Assembly (NCBI GenBank): GCA_035236585.1
Contig: CP141132.1
Span: forward strand, 59,617,880-59,681,879
DNA length: 64,000 nucleotides
DNA from: Warburgia ugandensis
Taxonomy: Eukaryota > Streptophyta > Magnoliopsida > Canellales > Canellaceae
Direction of reading: 5' to 3'
The notes under the pieces are model-generated. The model was not told where the DNA came from, did no database searches, and saw only the letters and a list, made by a program, of their open reading frames with translations. Positions 47,705 to 61,099 of this stretch are shown one piece after another; position 1 is the first letter of the stretch; each line of letters starts with the position of its first letter. The position numbers were made by a program, and so were the translations under genes.

Positions 47705-49809
47705 GTATGATTCCTTGGTGTCCTCTGTCAACTTGAATGTTATGATGTTCTTCGTTGCTTTAGTATCTTCTCATGGTAGTTTTCAGTTCTTTTGTTTAGC
47801 TTATAGCTGCTTTAAAGTTTATACACTCTCCTCCATGAAACATATAGTATACATGCTGCATTCTGCTCTTTTGTTTTAGTGGGTGTTAGGGTACTGAAAA
47901 AAACCCATAATGTATCAAATTATGCTATGTTGACTGGATTGATGGAGAATTCTCTCCAAACCAGTCTAGACGAGGGAGTCAAACAGAAGCTCTTCGCTAG
48001 AGGATACACATATTTGGGAAGGCAGAGGTGTGAAGATTAGAATTTTTTATGATGGAGTCATGTACAGTACCGAAGTCAGAAACTGATACATTAATGTGTA
48101 TTTGATAAATGATGAAGGTAGACCTTTATTATTTACATAATTTTGGCAAAATACGCTAAACTCTTGTGAGTTTAGGTTAGATTATTATGATCTCTGTGGT
48201 CATTAGTTGGTATGCTTCCCGATTCTGTGAAATGGTCTTAGTTGGAAAACTTGGGAATTATTTAACGCCCTGTTTGCCAATGATATGGACTCCTATCTTG
48301 TGAGAGTTTTTTAGTTTAAAAGCCTAGAACAGATTTGTCTTGTTCTTTGCCAGAACTTGAGGATGTCCATGCATCTCTTCCTTTGGACATAATGATGATG
48401 TCATTTGGAGGTATGATCCATTTCTATGAATATTTTGTTGAATCCTTTTGTTCCAAGACAAAGGATTAAATTCATGTGACATGTATATTAACTGTTTGAA
48501 ATCTTGACCTCTCCTTCCACTGTAGTACTATCACATCATCTCGGACATCATATGAAAAGGTTTTGAGCACATTGCCTTTCATGACCCTTTGTTCATTAGG
48601 TCCAATTTATGCAATGTTATCACTGACTAAATAGTTCTCAAAAATGATATTCTTTTCCTAAGACCAGTAGGTGAAAAGAGTTGCCACTGGAAAGTCCTTA
48701 TAGCGGGAGATGAATTCTATAGTATTATGTAAACTTTAGGAAACCCGAAAGTGGCTAGTAACACTAATACTTTTCAAATGTAGGACAGTTTATGAATCGG
48801 GTTTATTTTAGCAGGTGTCTTAAGTATTTGGTTTCAGATTTGAGGGATTTCAGTGACAGCTCTAGAAAGCATCCCGACTCAGAAAAGCTCTGAAATGGGG
48901 TTTATACACATACATTTTGGTATATTGGGGTTATTCATGGTTACTGTAGGGAGCTAAGGCTGGCAGGTTTTGAATAGTCATTTTCACTTTCCATATCAAT
49001 GATTGACTAGGTCCAAATGGATAACTCTAGCTATTGATCTGGAAGTTGGGCTCGAATGCACTAGAACAGCATGAGGAGAACATGGTTTTAGCAATGTTCA
49101 TTAAGAAGGATTATTTGTTGAGTTCCAAATATCCCAATTCATCATCATGACATTTTGCCTTTTTGCTAATGTTGATGTATTTTAAAGTGATACAGTTGGC
49201 CATTCATGTCTATCAGCAACACCCCAGGGTTGTTGTTGATGGAGAGTACGGCAATGACAGGTAGATATTTAGTATCAGAGACTTGACTTAGCCTTGAATG
49301 GGAATTAGATCTTTCTCGAGGTCTGCCCTATTTTGGTGCAGTCAGGTCCAGTGGCATGTTCCTGGATGGCAGTTTCATTGACCTTTTAAGACAGAGAAGG
49401 CACATAGCATTACTATCTGCATGGGGATATGGTTTGTAGAGTATATCAACCCCCAGTTGCCTATGGTTAGTAATTTAGTTTTCAGCAATCTGCTAGAAGC
49501 TTTGTACCTATGTCCTGGACGTAGATATGGGTGTGCAATCAGGTAAGGAATTGGGTTCTGAGATAGCTTAAAACTTGAAAGCTTATAGCGGGAAGTATAT
49601 AATGCCTTCGATATCTAATTTGATGCATAGGTAATGATCCCGCCAACGAGGAATTGCACTTTCTAAAACTACTTAAAAATATTCTTATCACCGCTAATTC
49701 AATGCTTAAATCTGTAAATTGTGATAAAAATTGACTATGAACTGATAAAAATCATGAAATTTAACTTATATAATCTGGCACGAGTAAGTTCCCCATATCA
49801 TTACATAAA
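47705..49809 (+). other. DNAJ-X pseudogene intron B-C, left part
   Basis: No coding or repeat feature recognised. The TSD of the SINE begins at 49792. Confidence 0.45.
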
Positions 49810-49984
49810 AGGGCTGTCAAAGCTCCCATGTATGAGGGGTCTGGGCAAGGGGCAGACCACAAAGCCTCTATAGTATGCAGGCTTACCTTGTACTTTTACA
49901 GGAGGCTATTTCCATGCCTTGAACCTGTGACGTCCAGGTCACACTGTGACAACTTAACTATTGCACCAAAACTTCCCTTCTTTT
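49810..49984 (-). mobile_element. Au-type SINE, copy 1, with TSD
   Basis: Minus-strand tRNA-derived SINE of about 175 bp. On the plus strand it reads AAGGGCTGTCAAAGCTCCCA, then GGGCAAGGGGCAGACCACA, TACCTTGTACTTTTACAGG and the tRNA-like head AACCTGTGACGTCCAGGTCA. These match the Au SINE layout and copy 2 at 61100. It is flanked by 18-bp repeats with two mismatches, CCCATATCATTACATAAA (49792-49809) and CCCATGTCATTATATAAA (49985-50002). Confidence 0.85.
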
Positions 49985-50021
49985 CCCATGTCATTATATA
50001 AAGAACAAAATTAGTAGTTAA

Positions 50022-51722
50022 CTATGTTGTTAGAGGCACGCCTCAGCGTGCGCCCAGGCACGCCTAGATGCAATTGCAAGTTCATTGCTTGGGTGGGAAA
50101 GAATTGCAAGGAAGTCGAGGCCCACTGCCGAAGCGCATGCTTGGGTATGCCTGGGTGTGCTTGGAGCCTTAGTTCAGGCGTGACTCCAATTCCTGGGCCC
50201 AGTTGACGACTGGTTAAAAAATTAACTTCTTCTTCTTCTTTTTTCATCTTCCAACCCTATTTTCTATTCTCCTGAGAGCTCATATGGTGAAAACAATCAT
50301 TCCTCTTCAATCTTTCTCAGGTCTAAGCAAAAAAAGGCATGGATTCATGAATCTTCACTTCAAGCATTATTTTTTGTTAAAAAATAGTGCCAAATTTTTT
50401 TTTTTTTTTTTTTCAATTTCTTTGTTTCTTGTTTACTTTTTTAAATAAATTTTGATGGGCTCTTATTCTATATATATAAACAAACATTCCATTTGATTTT
50501 TATGTTTCTTTTCCATAGATTTAAGTCCTTTTAGGGTTTTTTCGTGTGTTTTTCTCTTTTTAAAAAATAACAGTGATGGAAATCGATTTTTTTTTTCACT
50601 TTTTTGTATTTCTTCGTTGAAACATATTTCTATCCATATATATAGCTTCCCCTTGCTTGTGAATGCATGTGTGATGTTTTTTCATGATTTTTTTTTTGTA
50701 TTTTAGGTTATTTTTTAAAAAATTTCTAAAAACAACAATTACAAAATTAAAAATTTATTTTTTGTCAGAAAAAGGGTATAGATTCATGAATCTTCTCTTC
50801 AAGAACTAATTTCTGTTAAAAAACATAAAAAACAGTACCATTTTTCATGTCTTTGTTTTTTATTTACTTTTTTAGATAAATTTTGATGGGTAGACAAACA
50901 TTCCATTTGATTTTTATGTTCTTTGACATAGATTTAAGTTTTTTTAGGGTTTTTTCTCTTTTTAAAAAATAATAGTGATGAAAATTGAATTTTTTTTCAC
51001 TTTTTTGTATATCTTCGTTGAAACATATTTCTATCCACATATATAGCTTCTACTTTCCTGTGAGAGCATGTGTAAAGATTTTTTTTATGTTTTTTTTGCA
51101 TTTTAGGGTTATTTTTCAGTTTTTCTAAAAATAACAGTTACAAAAATTGAAAAAATTCTGGGTCTTTATTCATTGAAACATATTTCCATCCATGTATGTA
51201 GTTTCCCCTTGTTTGTGAGTACATGAGTGATGTCTCTTTTTTTATGGTTTTTTGTATTTGAATGTTATTTTTTGAATTTTCCAAAAAATAATAGTTATAA
51301 AAATTGGAATTTTTTTTTTAATGTTTATTCATTAAAACATATTTCCATCTACATATATAGCTTCCCCTGGCTTGTGAGGACTTGTGTGATGTCATTTTTC
51401 ATGCTTTTTTTATTTTAATGTTAATTTTTTAAAATTTCCAAAAATAACAGTTACAGAAATTTAAAAAAATAAAAATAAATTTGTCCTTATTTGTTGAAAC
51501 ATATTTTCATCCACATATATAGCTTCCTCTTGCTTGTGAGTGTATGTGTGATGTTTTTATTTCAAGCTTAGGAAATTTTAAAAAAATTTAGGATTTTTTG
51601 GTTATTTTGTAATTGTTAAATAATTATTTTTGTGCCTCATGATTTGGGCATGCGCCTAGGCCCTACAGGTTCCAGGCACATCCCCTTGCGCCTAGGTGCG
51701 TCTTGTACCTCTAACTACATAG
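50022..51722. mobile_element. Non-autonomous hAT-like DNA transposon, 1.7 kb, 8-bp TSD
   Basis: Ends are inverted: CTATGTTGTTAGAGGCACGC at the left, and on the minus strand CTATGTAGTTAGAGGTACAA at the right. Both lead into GC-rich CGCC(C/T)AGGC-type sequence inside. Exactly duplicated GTAGTTAA flanks it (50014-50021 and 51723-51730), the 8-bp TSD of hAT transposons. The interior has no transposase and is an AT-rich array of degenerate repeats. It sits within an intron of the DNAJ-X pseudogene, just beyond a SINE. Confidence 0.8.
50619..51600. repeat. Degenerate tandem repeats inside the hAT-like element
   Basis: The block GAAACATATTTC(T/C)ATC followed by ATATATAGCTTCC and TTGTGAG recurs at 50619, 51020, 51175, 51335 and 51496. 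The period is about 160 bp for the last four copies and about 400 bp for the first. Confidence 0.8.
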
Positions 51723-51730
51723 GTAGTTAA

Positions 51731-54085
51731 AAATTTCACTGGTTTGGGTGAAAGGAAACATAAATATATGGTCCAGATTACATTAGTTTCTATTTTAACT
51801 TTTCATATTACAATGTTTTTTACTTTGTCCACATGTGAGCTTGTAGTGCAATTGTTAAGGTTTGCTTGATTATCTCTCTGGCGTTTACGTTAACATATTT
51901 GCTTAGATAGTCAGGGCTAATAGCACCGTCAGACCATTAGTGGGTTAAAGAAAAATTCACTTCCTTGAGTTTTTCTGTCAAAAAGGCAAGATGATATGTT
52001 TATTAATACCACCTCGTGATTTTTTTTTGTCTTTCTCAGGCTTTTGAAGATTCAATTATAATAACATTCTGCTACTTCATTCATTTTTAATTCGTCAAGG
52101 TCCGGGGGAGCCACAAGTCTTTTTGGTTGCATGTTTTAGAGACACTCCAGAGTGATAGAGCTCAATCCCTTTGTTAGTTCACATGGTTCAACTAGTTATA
52201 GGAATAGTAAGGTGAATCTTCCGCTTATCTTCCCTGTTATTTAGGCTGGAGATGCTTTTGCTGTGTCCTCCTTGGGTATGATTTTGGTATTGGAGGAAAA
52301 ACTGACCTCCTTGAGACATCTCAGCATTCAATAATCTTCACTCTGTCCCATGCATTCCATTTATGTAAGTAGAAGAACTCCATTACTAGTAGGATTAAAA
52401 CACAAGAAAAGGGAAAAGTTTTCCTTTTAAACTATGTAACATAATTGAAAATAGAAAGACTTATAAGAGCAACCTTATTGAATACTTGCCTAATTTGTTG
52501 CAACATCTCTAAGCAAGTAACCTAATGATTCGTACCCTTTTCAAAAACCTTGAGGAGTTCTCAAGGTTTGGATCCTAAATTCATTGTGGAGATGTTCATA
52601 ATTCCAAGGTGGTTTGGTCTATACATTGCTCTGGAAGTGTCATAGGTATCACTTTATCTCTTGCTCTTAAGAATTGTTAGCCTCGGGCGTAAAATCTGTC
52701 GTATTTTACACTGGAGCTCAAGGATAAAATTTTCATCAAAAAGTGCCTTAACAAATGAATTCAAACTCAAATTCTGCTGGATCTGTTTGTACCATCGGTC
52801 CTATTAATTTGATTCTCCTTTTAGATGGAATAGAGCTAATAGGACTCTTTGACTAGTTTGCATGGGGGCCTCTCATCCGTTGATTGCTCCAAGATCCACG
52901 TCACTGATTCTGGGCCTTGTTATTTGCCACCATAAGTGCTGAAATAGGAATCTGATCCATCTGTAACTGACTGGTGTTGCAGTCACTGAAAGATTCTTTA
53001 ATGTAGCATCAATGTCCTGTATTACTTGGGCCATCTTCTTTACATCTTCTCCCAGACACTTGATCCGTTCCTCGCTGGTTGACATGGATTGATTTGCTCT
53101 AATGTGGCTTAGTATGGATCTTAAATCTGGATGATATTGTATTAATTCAACGAAAATTGACATCCTATTTCAATCAATTAGAGTTGAACCAGGACCTGCT
53201 AAACTCCCATTTTTCAGAGTTCAATAATCTTCCTTCTTTTCCTTGCATTTCATTTTTATAGATAGAAGTATTTCCTTGCAACTAAGAATTGGAAACTTAC
53301 AATAAAAGTATCATTATTTGGCACTTAAGAGACTCCAAGGTAGAAATATTCTCCTAATAGGAACCTCACTCACCACTTGTGTAACTGGTCACCAAACCCC
53401 TGATCAACTAACCTATCAGAATGCAGCCGGCTCCTTTCAGTCTCTCTTTAGCAACAGTAGATGGTTGTGAAAGCCATGAGAAACTCAACTCTGCGCACGA
53501 TTTATGTGCCCTGCCATGTATTAGTCAACTCTGTGCATCTATTTCAGTCCCTGCTTGTTCTGTTACCAAGGTAGTAGTTATATAGGTGACTTTAAATTCT
53601 CGTTAGATGGGCAACATAGACACATATTATTGCGTGGGAGATGCTGAGTTCGTAGTTGTTACTGGTTGAGTTTCAAATTTCACATGCCTAAATGGAAGGC
53701 CAAACTCTTGCTTGTGGCTTGTTAAACCAGTGAATTAAGCTGGCTGTCTCGTGTTTGTGGCTATTGCCGATTGCTGCGGAAGAGGTCAGTAGTTCTTTAG
53801 CTATTCACTTTTAGGCTTTTAGCTATATCCATGAAGTTACAAAAGAAGTGTCTTTTTCTAGAGCAAGATAAATTAATGATTCAAGTTGGTTCTTACTTGA
53901 ACATCCTATCATTTAGAGTGTAGTCATGATCTTCTAGGGTTTATTCATCAAATTTGCTAGCCATATATATGTAAAAAAAATTCTATTGTTCCATTCAATA
54001 TATATATTTTAGATTCCATGAAATATATATTTGGTCTTTGGCTAGAGAAATTTTCTTATTTTGTGTGATTGAAATCTTGTTTCAG
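51731..54085. other. DNAJ-X pseudogene intron B-C, right part
   Basis: Mostly unrecognised. On the minus strand, 52873-53163 gives a 96-residue frame with a helical stretch (SEERIKCLGEDVKKMAQVIQ). It may be a relic of a retroelement protein, but no family motif is visible. A tRNA-like SINE head (GAGCTTGTAGTGCAATTGTT) may be present at 51837-51860. Confidence 0.35.
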
Positions 54086-54215
54086 ATTATTCAAAAGGAA
54101 AGACAAGAGAAACTTGCCGAAATTTTGAAAGATCGACTGAACCAGTATGTACAAGGAAACAAAGATGGCTTTATTCGTCACGCTAAAGCAGAAGTATCAT
54201 GGCTTTCTAATGCTG
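54086..54215 (+). pseudogene. DNAJ-X exon C
   Basis: 130 nt, open, between TTTCAG and the donor GTATAT. It encodes IIQKERQEKLAEILKDRLNQ and KAEVSWLSNA, a helical region between J and X domains, and ends with one base of a split codon. Confidence 0.85.
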
Positions 54216-55876
54216 GTATATTGTTGATCATCCTTTCCTTTGTCATTTGGTTTTTTTTTCTTTTCTTTTAGAGTTGAAACCTTGACTCGAATGGCTCTTT
54301 GATGCCAGGACTGAGTTAGAAACTTTAAGTGGAAGCATGCGAATTATCAATCTTTAACTGAAACTTCAACTAAAATGAGTGCAAAAACTTGCCTAAATTT
54401 CAGAACTTGGAAGCTGAATTAGAAGGATTCAAACTCAAGCAGACACGAGGATTTAAGAAAAATAAATATTGACAAAAATTCATGAAATCAGTTAAAAAAA
54501 TTGAACAATGAAGATTCCAACAAGATTGATAGTCAATGCAAAAACTGGAAGAATCAGATTCAAACACACCAACCAAACTGGTTTGTAGAGTAAATCAAGG
54601 TCACTCTCTGATGCCAAATATGGTGCAGGATTATTTCAGAACTTGTCTACTATTCAGGCCCTGGAAACTATGAATGAAAGCCTAGAATTTAAGCTAAAAC
54701 AAGATAATTGTCAAGGAAAATTATCGATGAGTTCAAAAAGATTCGGTTTGAGCAAAACTGACCAAAAATTCAGCACAAAATCAGAAAAGCATATGGAGAT
54801 TTGGCTCTAAAGATCAAACACCAACTCAAACTAAAGATTTAAGCATAATCCATTTGAGCTGGGATATTAGGGATGATAAGAAGAATGCTTTTCCTAACAC
54901 CCAAATGCTAATTTGGCAGGAAATTTATTTCCAATACTTTAGACACTGTATAAAATTTGACACAAGAAAGATCTAGAATCAGCCCTATGTATGATTTTAG
55001 GAAGCAATTAGAAATATTTAGTCCAATTAGGTACTCTTGAGGATTCTTAGAACGTTAATTAGGAGATTAATGAAGGGAGTGAATCATTCTCTGGTATCTA
55101 GCCCTATTTAGTCCTCTCTAAAGTAAAGTCAAAACTATCTCATCAAACCTACCGCCCACCCTCTAAAAACCCCACTATTGTTAACATACAGTGGACAACC
55201 AGTACCCACAGAGCTAGGGCTATATATGAAAGGAGCAAAACAAAGGGAATAGTAGGCTAGTTGATCAAAGTAATATAGATGGTTAGATCGTTCAAAGAGA
55301 CAACAAAGGTAAGGTTGAACAATTCAAGCAATATAGAATATGAAAATTACCCACGCTACTCCAAGAGACAAAGGTCTGCACCTTCAAATCGGCACAAGTT
55401 CACCTCTACAAAGCAATGTTGGAAAACACCGAAGGAGGGAAGTCGGCATCCCCCCTCAACCCCCATCCTTAGAGGACTTATTTAAAGGTAATCCTACATG
55501 GAGAGATTACATAATTAAAAAAGATCCTAACAACTAAGGAAACATATCAAATTTCCTAAAACATATGGGTGATATGCCCAACCCCACAATCCCAAATTAT
55601 AGCCTGGAAAACTGATTTGACCTCGTCTTGGCCCATCCTACTCTCAATTTGGTCAAGGGCCTAGGCCACACTTGGGTACAGATTGGGCCTGATATTTGCA
55701 TCAAAAATGAAAGTTGAGAATAGGTTTTGAATCCTAGTTGATACCGAACTTGTTTAATGATGAATTTTTGGTTTCTAAATAAAATACAAAATTTAATATA
55801 AACTTGACAAGGATTGTACCTGTTCAACCTTGATCAATTAGTCTTGGAATTATAGCAAGATGTTATTGAGGTTTTC
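54216..55876. other. DNAJ-X pseudogene intron C-D, left part: probable retroelement debris
   Basis: CTCTTTGATGCCA (54295-54307) and CTCTCTGATGCCA (54605-54617) are inverted forms of the Copia-type primer-binding site TGGTATCAGAGC, about 310 bp apart, which suggests fragments of minus-strand Copia elements. No coding domain survives. Confidence 0.35.
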
Positions 55877-58800
55877 TGTCATACCTGTATCCTAAAATTA
55901 GTTTAAAGATGAATTAACTTCTTAATCATATCAAATTTGATGAAACAGGACAAACAAGGCGGGATTGATAATGTATGCAAGAGTTTAGTCGTAAATCGAA
56001 CGCAGTTTCGAGTAAATTTTGAATCTTAGAACTTATTAAACCATGTATCTCATTAAGGATAAAAATGACTTGAAATTTTATTCTAGATTCATAGCAAATT
56101 TAAAAGAAATTTTGCTCTAAAAAGAAAATTTTATCATAAATCAAGTAATTATGAAAGATATTCAAAAATAAATTAAAAACATTGAAATTTGATGATGAAA
56201 GTTCAATTATTGGATTGTGCTCAATGAGAGGTTTCCAACGACATACGGAGACTGAGACCTAAAGATCCAAAAGTTTTACAAATGAAAAAGGCGATCCAAA
56301 TTGATAATGGCACCCATGTGCTTATTGTTTTGACTAGGCAAGTTGGGAAGCGAGTCGACACATGGGAGTCAGACTCACGACATGAACTCAGCTGCCCCCC
56401 TTCCATGCATTGGTGACGTGAAGAAACAAGGAAAAGCCCATCGCCAACTAGTTTTCCCCATTTGTCAATCCCCCATCCCGATCATCTCTCCCTCTCTGAT
56501 TCCTCTTATCTTCCTCCGGCAACAAGAATCAAAGCTAATTTGGTTGTCACACTGTAGATCCATGGAGAGTAGTTCTCTCTCCCTCCATCTTTCTCTCCAA
56601 CAATAGGATGTAGCATCCATGCCAACCTTAAGCTGTTGCTAACAACGGGGAAGATAGGTAAACCATCTCCTCTTCATCTCATTCTTTTCCCACTTTTTCC
56701 TTTCAATTTTCCCTTCTTTTCTCTTTGTTCATTTTCATTTTTTCAGGGACCTAAGACGACAGAAAATGTGTTGGATTCAATGGGTACAGTTAATGGGACG
56801 ACATTGGATTGATAATCCAAACTGTTCATCTTGTTCCTCAGGTGATTCTAAGTGAAACCCCTCTTGTTTCATGAAAATCCGTCAACTAACAGCACTTAGA
56901 AATTGAGAAAAAATAGTAAATTCGGTGACTTTAAAAAGTTAGATAAAATCTGGCTGAAAACCCAAGATTTTGATAGAAAATTGCAGAGAAAATTTAAATA
57001 CGACTCAAATTCATGAAATCCTAACCAAATCTATACAATTTAGTATAGTTTTCATGCTATGTACGTTGCTTGCAAAGAATAAAGTCTGGTCACCTTCTCT
57101 GATGGTGGCAACTTTTTTCGACGAGACCCTAAAAATTGAAAATTTTGAGATTTGATTAATTCTTACCTAATCTTTTCATTCGTTAAGATGGATCATAGAT
57201 CAAGAATCAATTCATCCTTAAAATTTTGATTGGAAAAATTGGTAGAGCATAGGAAAACCTAGATCATTGCATTTGACCATTAAAAACATGATCAAAAGGC
57301 AGATCTACATAATTCATGACTCTAATTACATATTAATATTGAAATATAATAAAAAATAATAATGACTGAGCAAATATGGGATAATTTGATCCAAAATCCA
57401 ATATGATCATTCAAAACTCGATTTGTAATGATTGAGGATTAGGAAAGGCAATCAGACCATGGATTATGATTAAAATCATTGAATTGCTAAATAACTCACC
57501 TTTAATGATGGGAATTGAAACCTTTAGAGGTACGCGCTTGATCTAGACTATCAATTTAGAGCCAATGGTGCTGATCTAAGTAGATAACAACTAATTGGTG
57601 TCCTGATCGTCAATTTAAATTTCATAGGTTAGATCAATGACATTATGAGTAAAGATTTTGAAGTAATTAAAGTAAATTACAAGGAATTCTAAAGCTTACT
57701 TAGAATTTGTATTCTTCACATAGGTTTTAAATGAGGTTTGGATGGTATTGATAATTGATTTGTGAATTATGCTTAGAACTCAAGTAAGGACCTTAAACCC
57801 TTCTTTGTCCTTAAATTCTTATTAATTTGTCACGTGTAATTGACACTATGGATGTGTAGAACATATAGATCATTATATTGATTGAATAAATAATATGAAT
57901 TGTAATTACTTGTTGAAATTATCATGTGATATTTTGATTAACCATGCTTAACTATTATGATGATGTTAATTGTGATAAAATGGTCAATCCTTAGATAGTA
58001 AGCCTTGAGAGCCACCTAGTAGACTGATGACACCTTCCAAGATGGTAAACTTTAAGGGAAAGGGCCACTTGGTTGATTGCAACTAAGGGGAAGATACCCA
58101 AGCTGGTAAACCCTTAGAAATGAATTGTCTGTTATTGAGCCTCCTAAGATGGTAAACCTTGAGAGAAAGGGCTACTTGATTCTTTGGAATCATAGTGGAG
58201 CCGCCCAAGATGGTAAACCCTAAGGAATGGGTTGTTAGGTATTGAGCTTGTCAAGATGGTAAACCTTGAGGGAAATGGCTACCTGGTCTTTTGGGATCAT
58301 GGTGGAGCCACCCAAGACGGTAAATCCTAAGAGATGAGTTGTTAGCCATTGATTCTCCCAAGATGGTAACCCTTGAGGCAATGGGCTGCCTAGTTGATTG
58401 CAACTATGGTGATACCACCCAAGATGGTAAATCCTAAGGAAACCTGACATTGGAGCTACCTATATGATAAATCTTGAGGGTTTAGTTGCTTTCTTTATGA
58501 TATTCATAGTGGGCCGCACAAGATGATAAACCTTGAGGGAGATGACTGCTTGATCAATGAGATGATACCATGTTTGCTATTCATTGCTGAGGAAATAATC
58601 AAATGAAATACATTTCTGTATAGTTTTGTCTAAATGATATGCTTATGATCCTATAGGTTGAATTTGGAATAAACTGTAATTTTGGTTAGATGTCCATACA
58701 TTACACATGATATTATTCATGACTTCATTACTTACATGTTGAAATGAAAATAAATATCCTGTGGTTGGACATGAATGGGGAATGAATATTGCATGGGTTT

Positions 58801-59090
58801 ATTTGCATGCTATGATTATGGCTTTACAATTTGAATTTGGAATAAACTGTATTTCTATTCTAATATTAGAATGTTATATCTGATAATACATGCTAGTTGC
58901 TTTATTGATTACCAATTAAAAATGGAAAATGAATGTTTCACAGTTGGATATAAATGTGCAGTTGAGCTATGCTCAATAAGAATGATAGGATATGTATGGG
59001 TTTAGTTCTTTTTTCTTACTGGGGTCCGTAGCTTACCTTATTATTTTTCAGGTGCCAATCAAGCTGATAAGGAGAAGGCTGTTGATGGAA
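55877..59090 (+). mobile_element. Probable long LTR fragment, diverged, 3' end not located
   Basis: Starts TGTCATACCTGTATCC after an unrelated flank and resembles the layout of the two solo LTRs: a GATTGTGCTCAATGAGAGG-type block near 56214, a short pyrimidine-rich stretch, AATCCAAACTGTTCATC, a long non-coding section, an internal minisatellite, and a CAGGTGCCAATCAAGC block near 59050. I could not find a CA end with a matching TSD, so the limits are approximate. The alternative is unrelated intron sequence. Confidence 0.4.
57990..58560. repeat. Minisatellite of GATGGTAAACC units
   Basis: About ten degenerate units of roughly 45-65 bp, each with CCAAGATGGTAAACC or a variant followed by T(A/T)AGG(A/G)(A/T). 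They occur near 58040, 58100, 58146, 58208, 58254, 58312, 58359, 58422, 58464 and 58513. Alternate units differ (GGGTTGTTAG(G/C)(T/C)ATTGA versus GGCTAC(C/T)TG(G/A)T), suggesting a two-part higher-order unit. Confidence 0.8.
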
Positions 59091-60610
59091 ATGAATGAAG
59101 CCTGAGTAGCTGAAATCAATTCAAGCCCCTATAGGTGCTTGATAAACAAGTCTTAAACTTTCTAACTTTTACTCTAAAATTGCAAACCAAGGGAAACTAG
59201 AAACAAAGAAGGAAGTCAGAAAACTCTAAAATAGACCCAAACCAGCAGACTCTCAAGGTTGGTTTCCACATTTGTGCAACAATTCATGTGGGGTCCATTA
59301 GGAATGATGATCAAAAGTGGGCCCACTTTTGTTTCTTCTTCCTTTTTCTTGTGTCAACCTTGGTGCCCATGCCAATTTTTCTGTTGTTTAAAATTTGAAC
59401 TCATATGAACCTTTCTGCTTTGTTTGATATAAAATTTGTGGGTTTTTTGCCAAAGTCCCTAACAAGTGAATTATTTGCCAAGCAGTTAGGATAATAGGAA
59501 TTCATTGCCAAAAGGTTCTAACAAGCAATTTTTGTTAGTAATTTAATCTAAAATTTTATTTTACTCTTCCTTTTGAAGTTTTTGAACGTATGTAAGATTT
59601 CCAATTAATCATAAATGATGGATGATTTTTCTGGTCCTTTATCTTCAACAGTTTTGATCCTAGAATGGGCAGAAATTGATGCCCACCTATCAAAACAAAT
59701 AAGTGGGCTCCACCTATACCTCTAGCCGCTCGTATTTTCCTTAAAATATGCATATCTATCATTAAGAAAAATGATGCTGCTTTATTAGACTTTCAAAAGA
59801 AGGGTAAACTCTTCAATTACAAACGGAAACTAATGGTTTGTTTCTTCTAGTGATGTTTTGGCAAAGGAATTTCTAATATCCTAACTGTTGGGCAATTGAC
59901 TAATAATTAAGGACTAATTACCAAATATTTTACTAATTAAAGACTATTTTAGCAAAAATTCCAGTTTGTTTTGACTGATTATTGTCCAGATCTTTTTGTA
60001 ATGTCCTACACATCTATTTTTTCATGCTATACCGTATTGCATGCTGTTTAAATATCAGAGCTGAGAAATAATTAAATCTGAAGTATCTGTGTAATATGTG
60101 TTTATTGAAATTTCAGTAAGTTAAGACCTAAAATTTGAACAAGGGCTTCAGAGAAGCAACTTTTCTTCTCGTCTTAACAGAACTGTTCCTAAAACTGTTC
60201 TGGTTCTAAGTCAATTTTTCATTTTTTCAACTCAACCAGCCTTACTAATCTCTGATAAGAGGATTGGGCCTGAAGCATCTGAAGTAATCCTATAAGACTA
60301 GTTTGGGAACAACATGAATATATTGCCTGGCTAGTACTAGCTGGCAACCATAACAATCTAGAACCTTATTGGACAGTTAGCCTGCTTATGGGCAAAACAA
60401 TTTTGGTCCTTAAACTGAGAGCACCTTGAAGTATTTAGACTTAAATCTAGCCTTCTGTAGATTTTCTAATGGTTAATGTGAGAAAGAAACGTCCAACTAT
60501 CTCTTAGATCTTCCATGAATATTAATAGCTGATTTCCAAGTACAATTTTGTTTTGAGAGGGGCGGACAATCTTTTTCCTCTGTGTGCTTTGCAATTTGTC
60601 ACATTGTCGG
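59091..60610. other. DNAJ-X pseudogene intron C-D, middle part
   Basis: AT-rich; no gene or clear repeat recognised. Confidence 0.4.
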
Positions 60611-60905
60611 CTGCAGCAGTTAACTAAAAACCAGTTGGAACCTCTTCCCCCCCTTCTAGATGTTGAATGAAGGTCAGAGGCTTGAAGCCTCTTTCGGTCT
60701 GGTTGCTCCACTTGCATATTAGATATTTGAAAGATCTTAGCAGCTCTCTCTCTTTTCAACTGCAGCAGTTAACTAACAACCAACTGGAACCTTTTCCCTC
60801 CATCTAGATGCTGAATGAAGGTCATAGGCACGACCCCTCTTTCCGTCTGGTTGCTACACTTCTATATTAGATATTTGAAAGATCTTAGCAGTTCTCTCTC
60901 TTTTC
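60611..60905. repeat. Tandem duplication, about 148-bp unit, two copies
   Basis: Unit 1 (60611-60759) and unit 2 (60760-60905) both begin CTGCAGCAGTTAACTAA and end TCTCTCTCTTTTCA, with scattered differences (for example GAGGCTTGAAGCC versus TAGGCACGACCCC). Confidence 0.9.
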
Positions 60906-61099
60906 ATTTTTGATTTGTTGGACTAAGTCGGATGCAAGTAAATATTTTTTTACATGGAGAAACCCTAGTCAGGATAAGGCTTTGATGGTGATAATGATGG
61001 AGAAAGCATGACTTCAATATACGGAGACTGACTTCAATCAAATGGAACACAATCTAGCCAAAGGAGGCCTTAACATGGATTCCAGGTGAATAAGACAAT

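Noticed and set aside
52873..53163. 96-residue minus-strand frame with a helical segment
   Set aside because: Might be a retroelement protein relic, but no family-defining residues are visible and it has no partner domains, so it is not called as a gene.
55877..60603. LTR end at 60603 with TTGTC resembling TTTTC upstream of 55877
   Set aside because: Four of five bases match, but the end lacks the family-like terminus context and the length would exceed the other LTRs; chance is likely.
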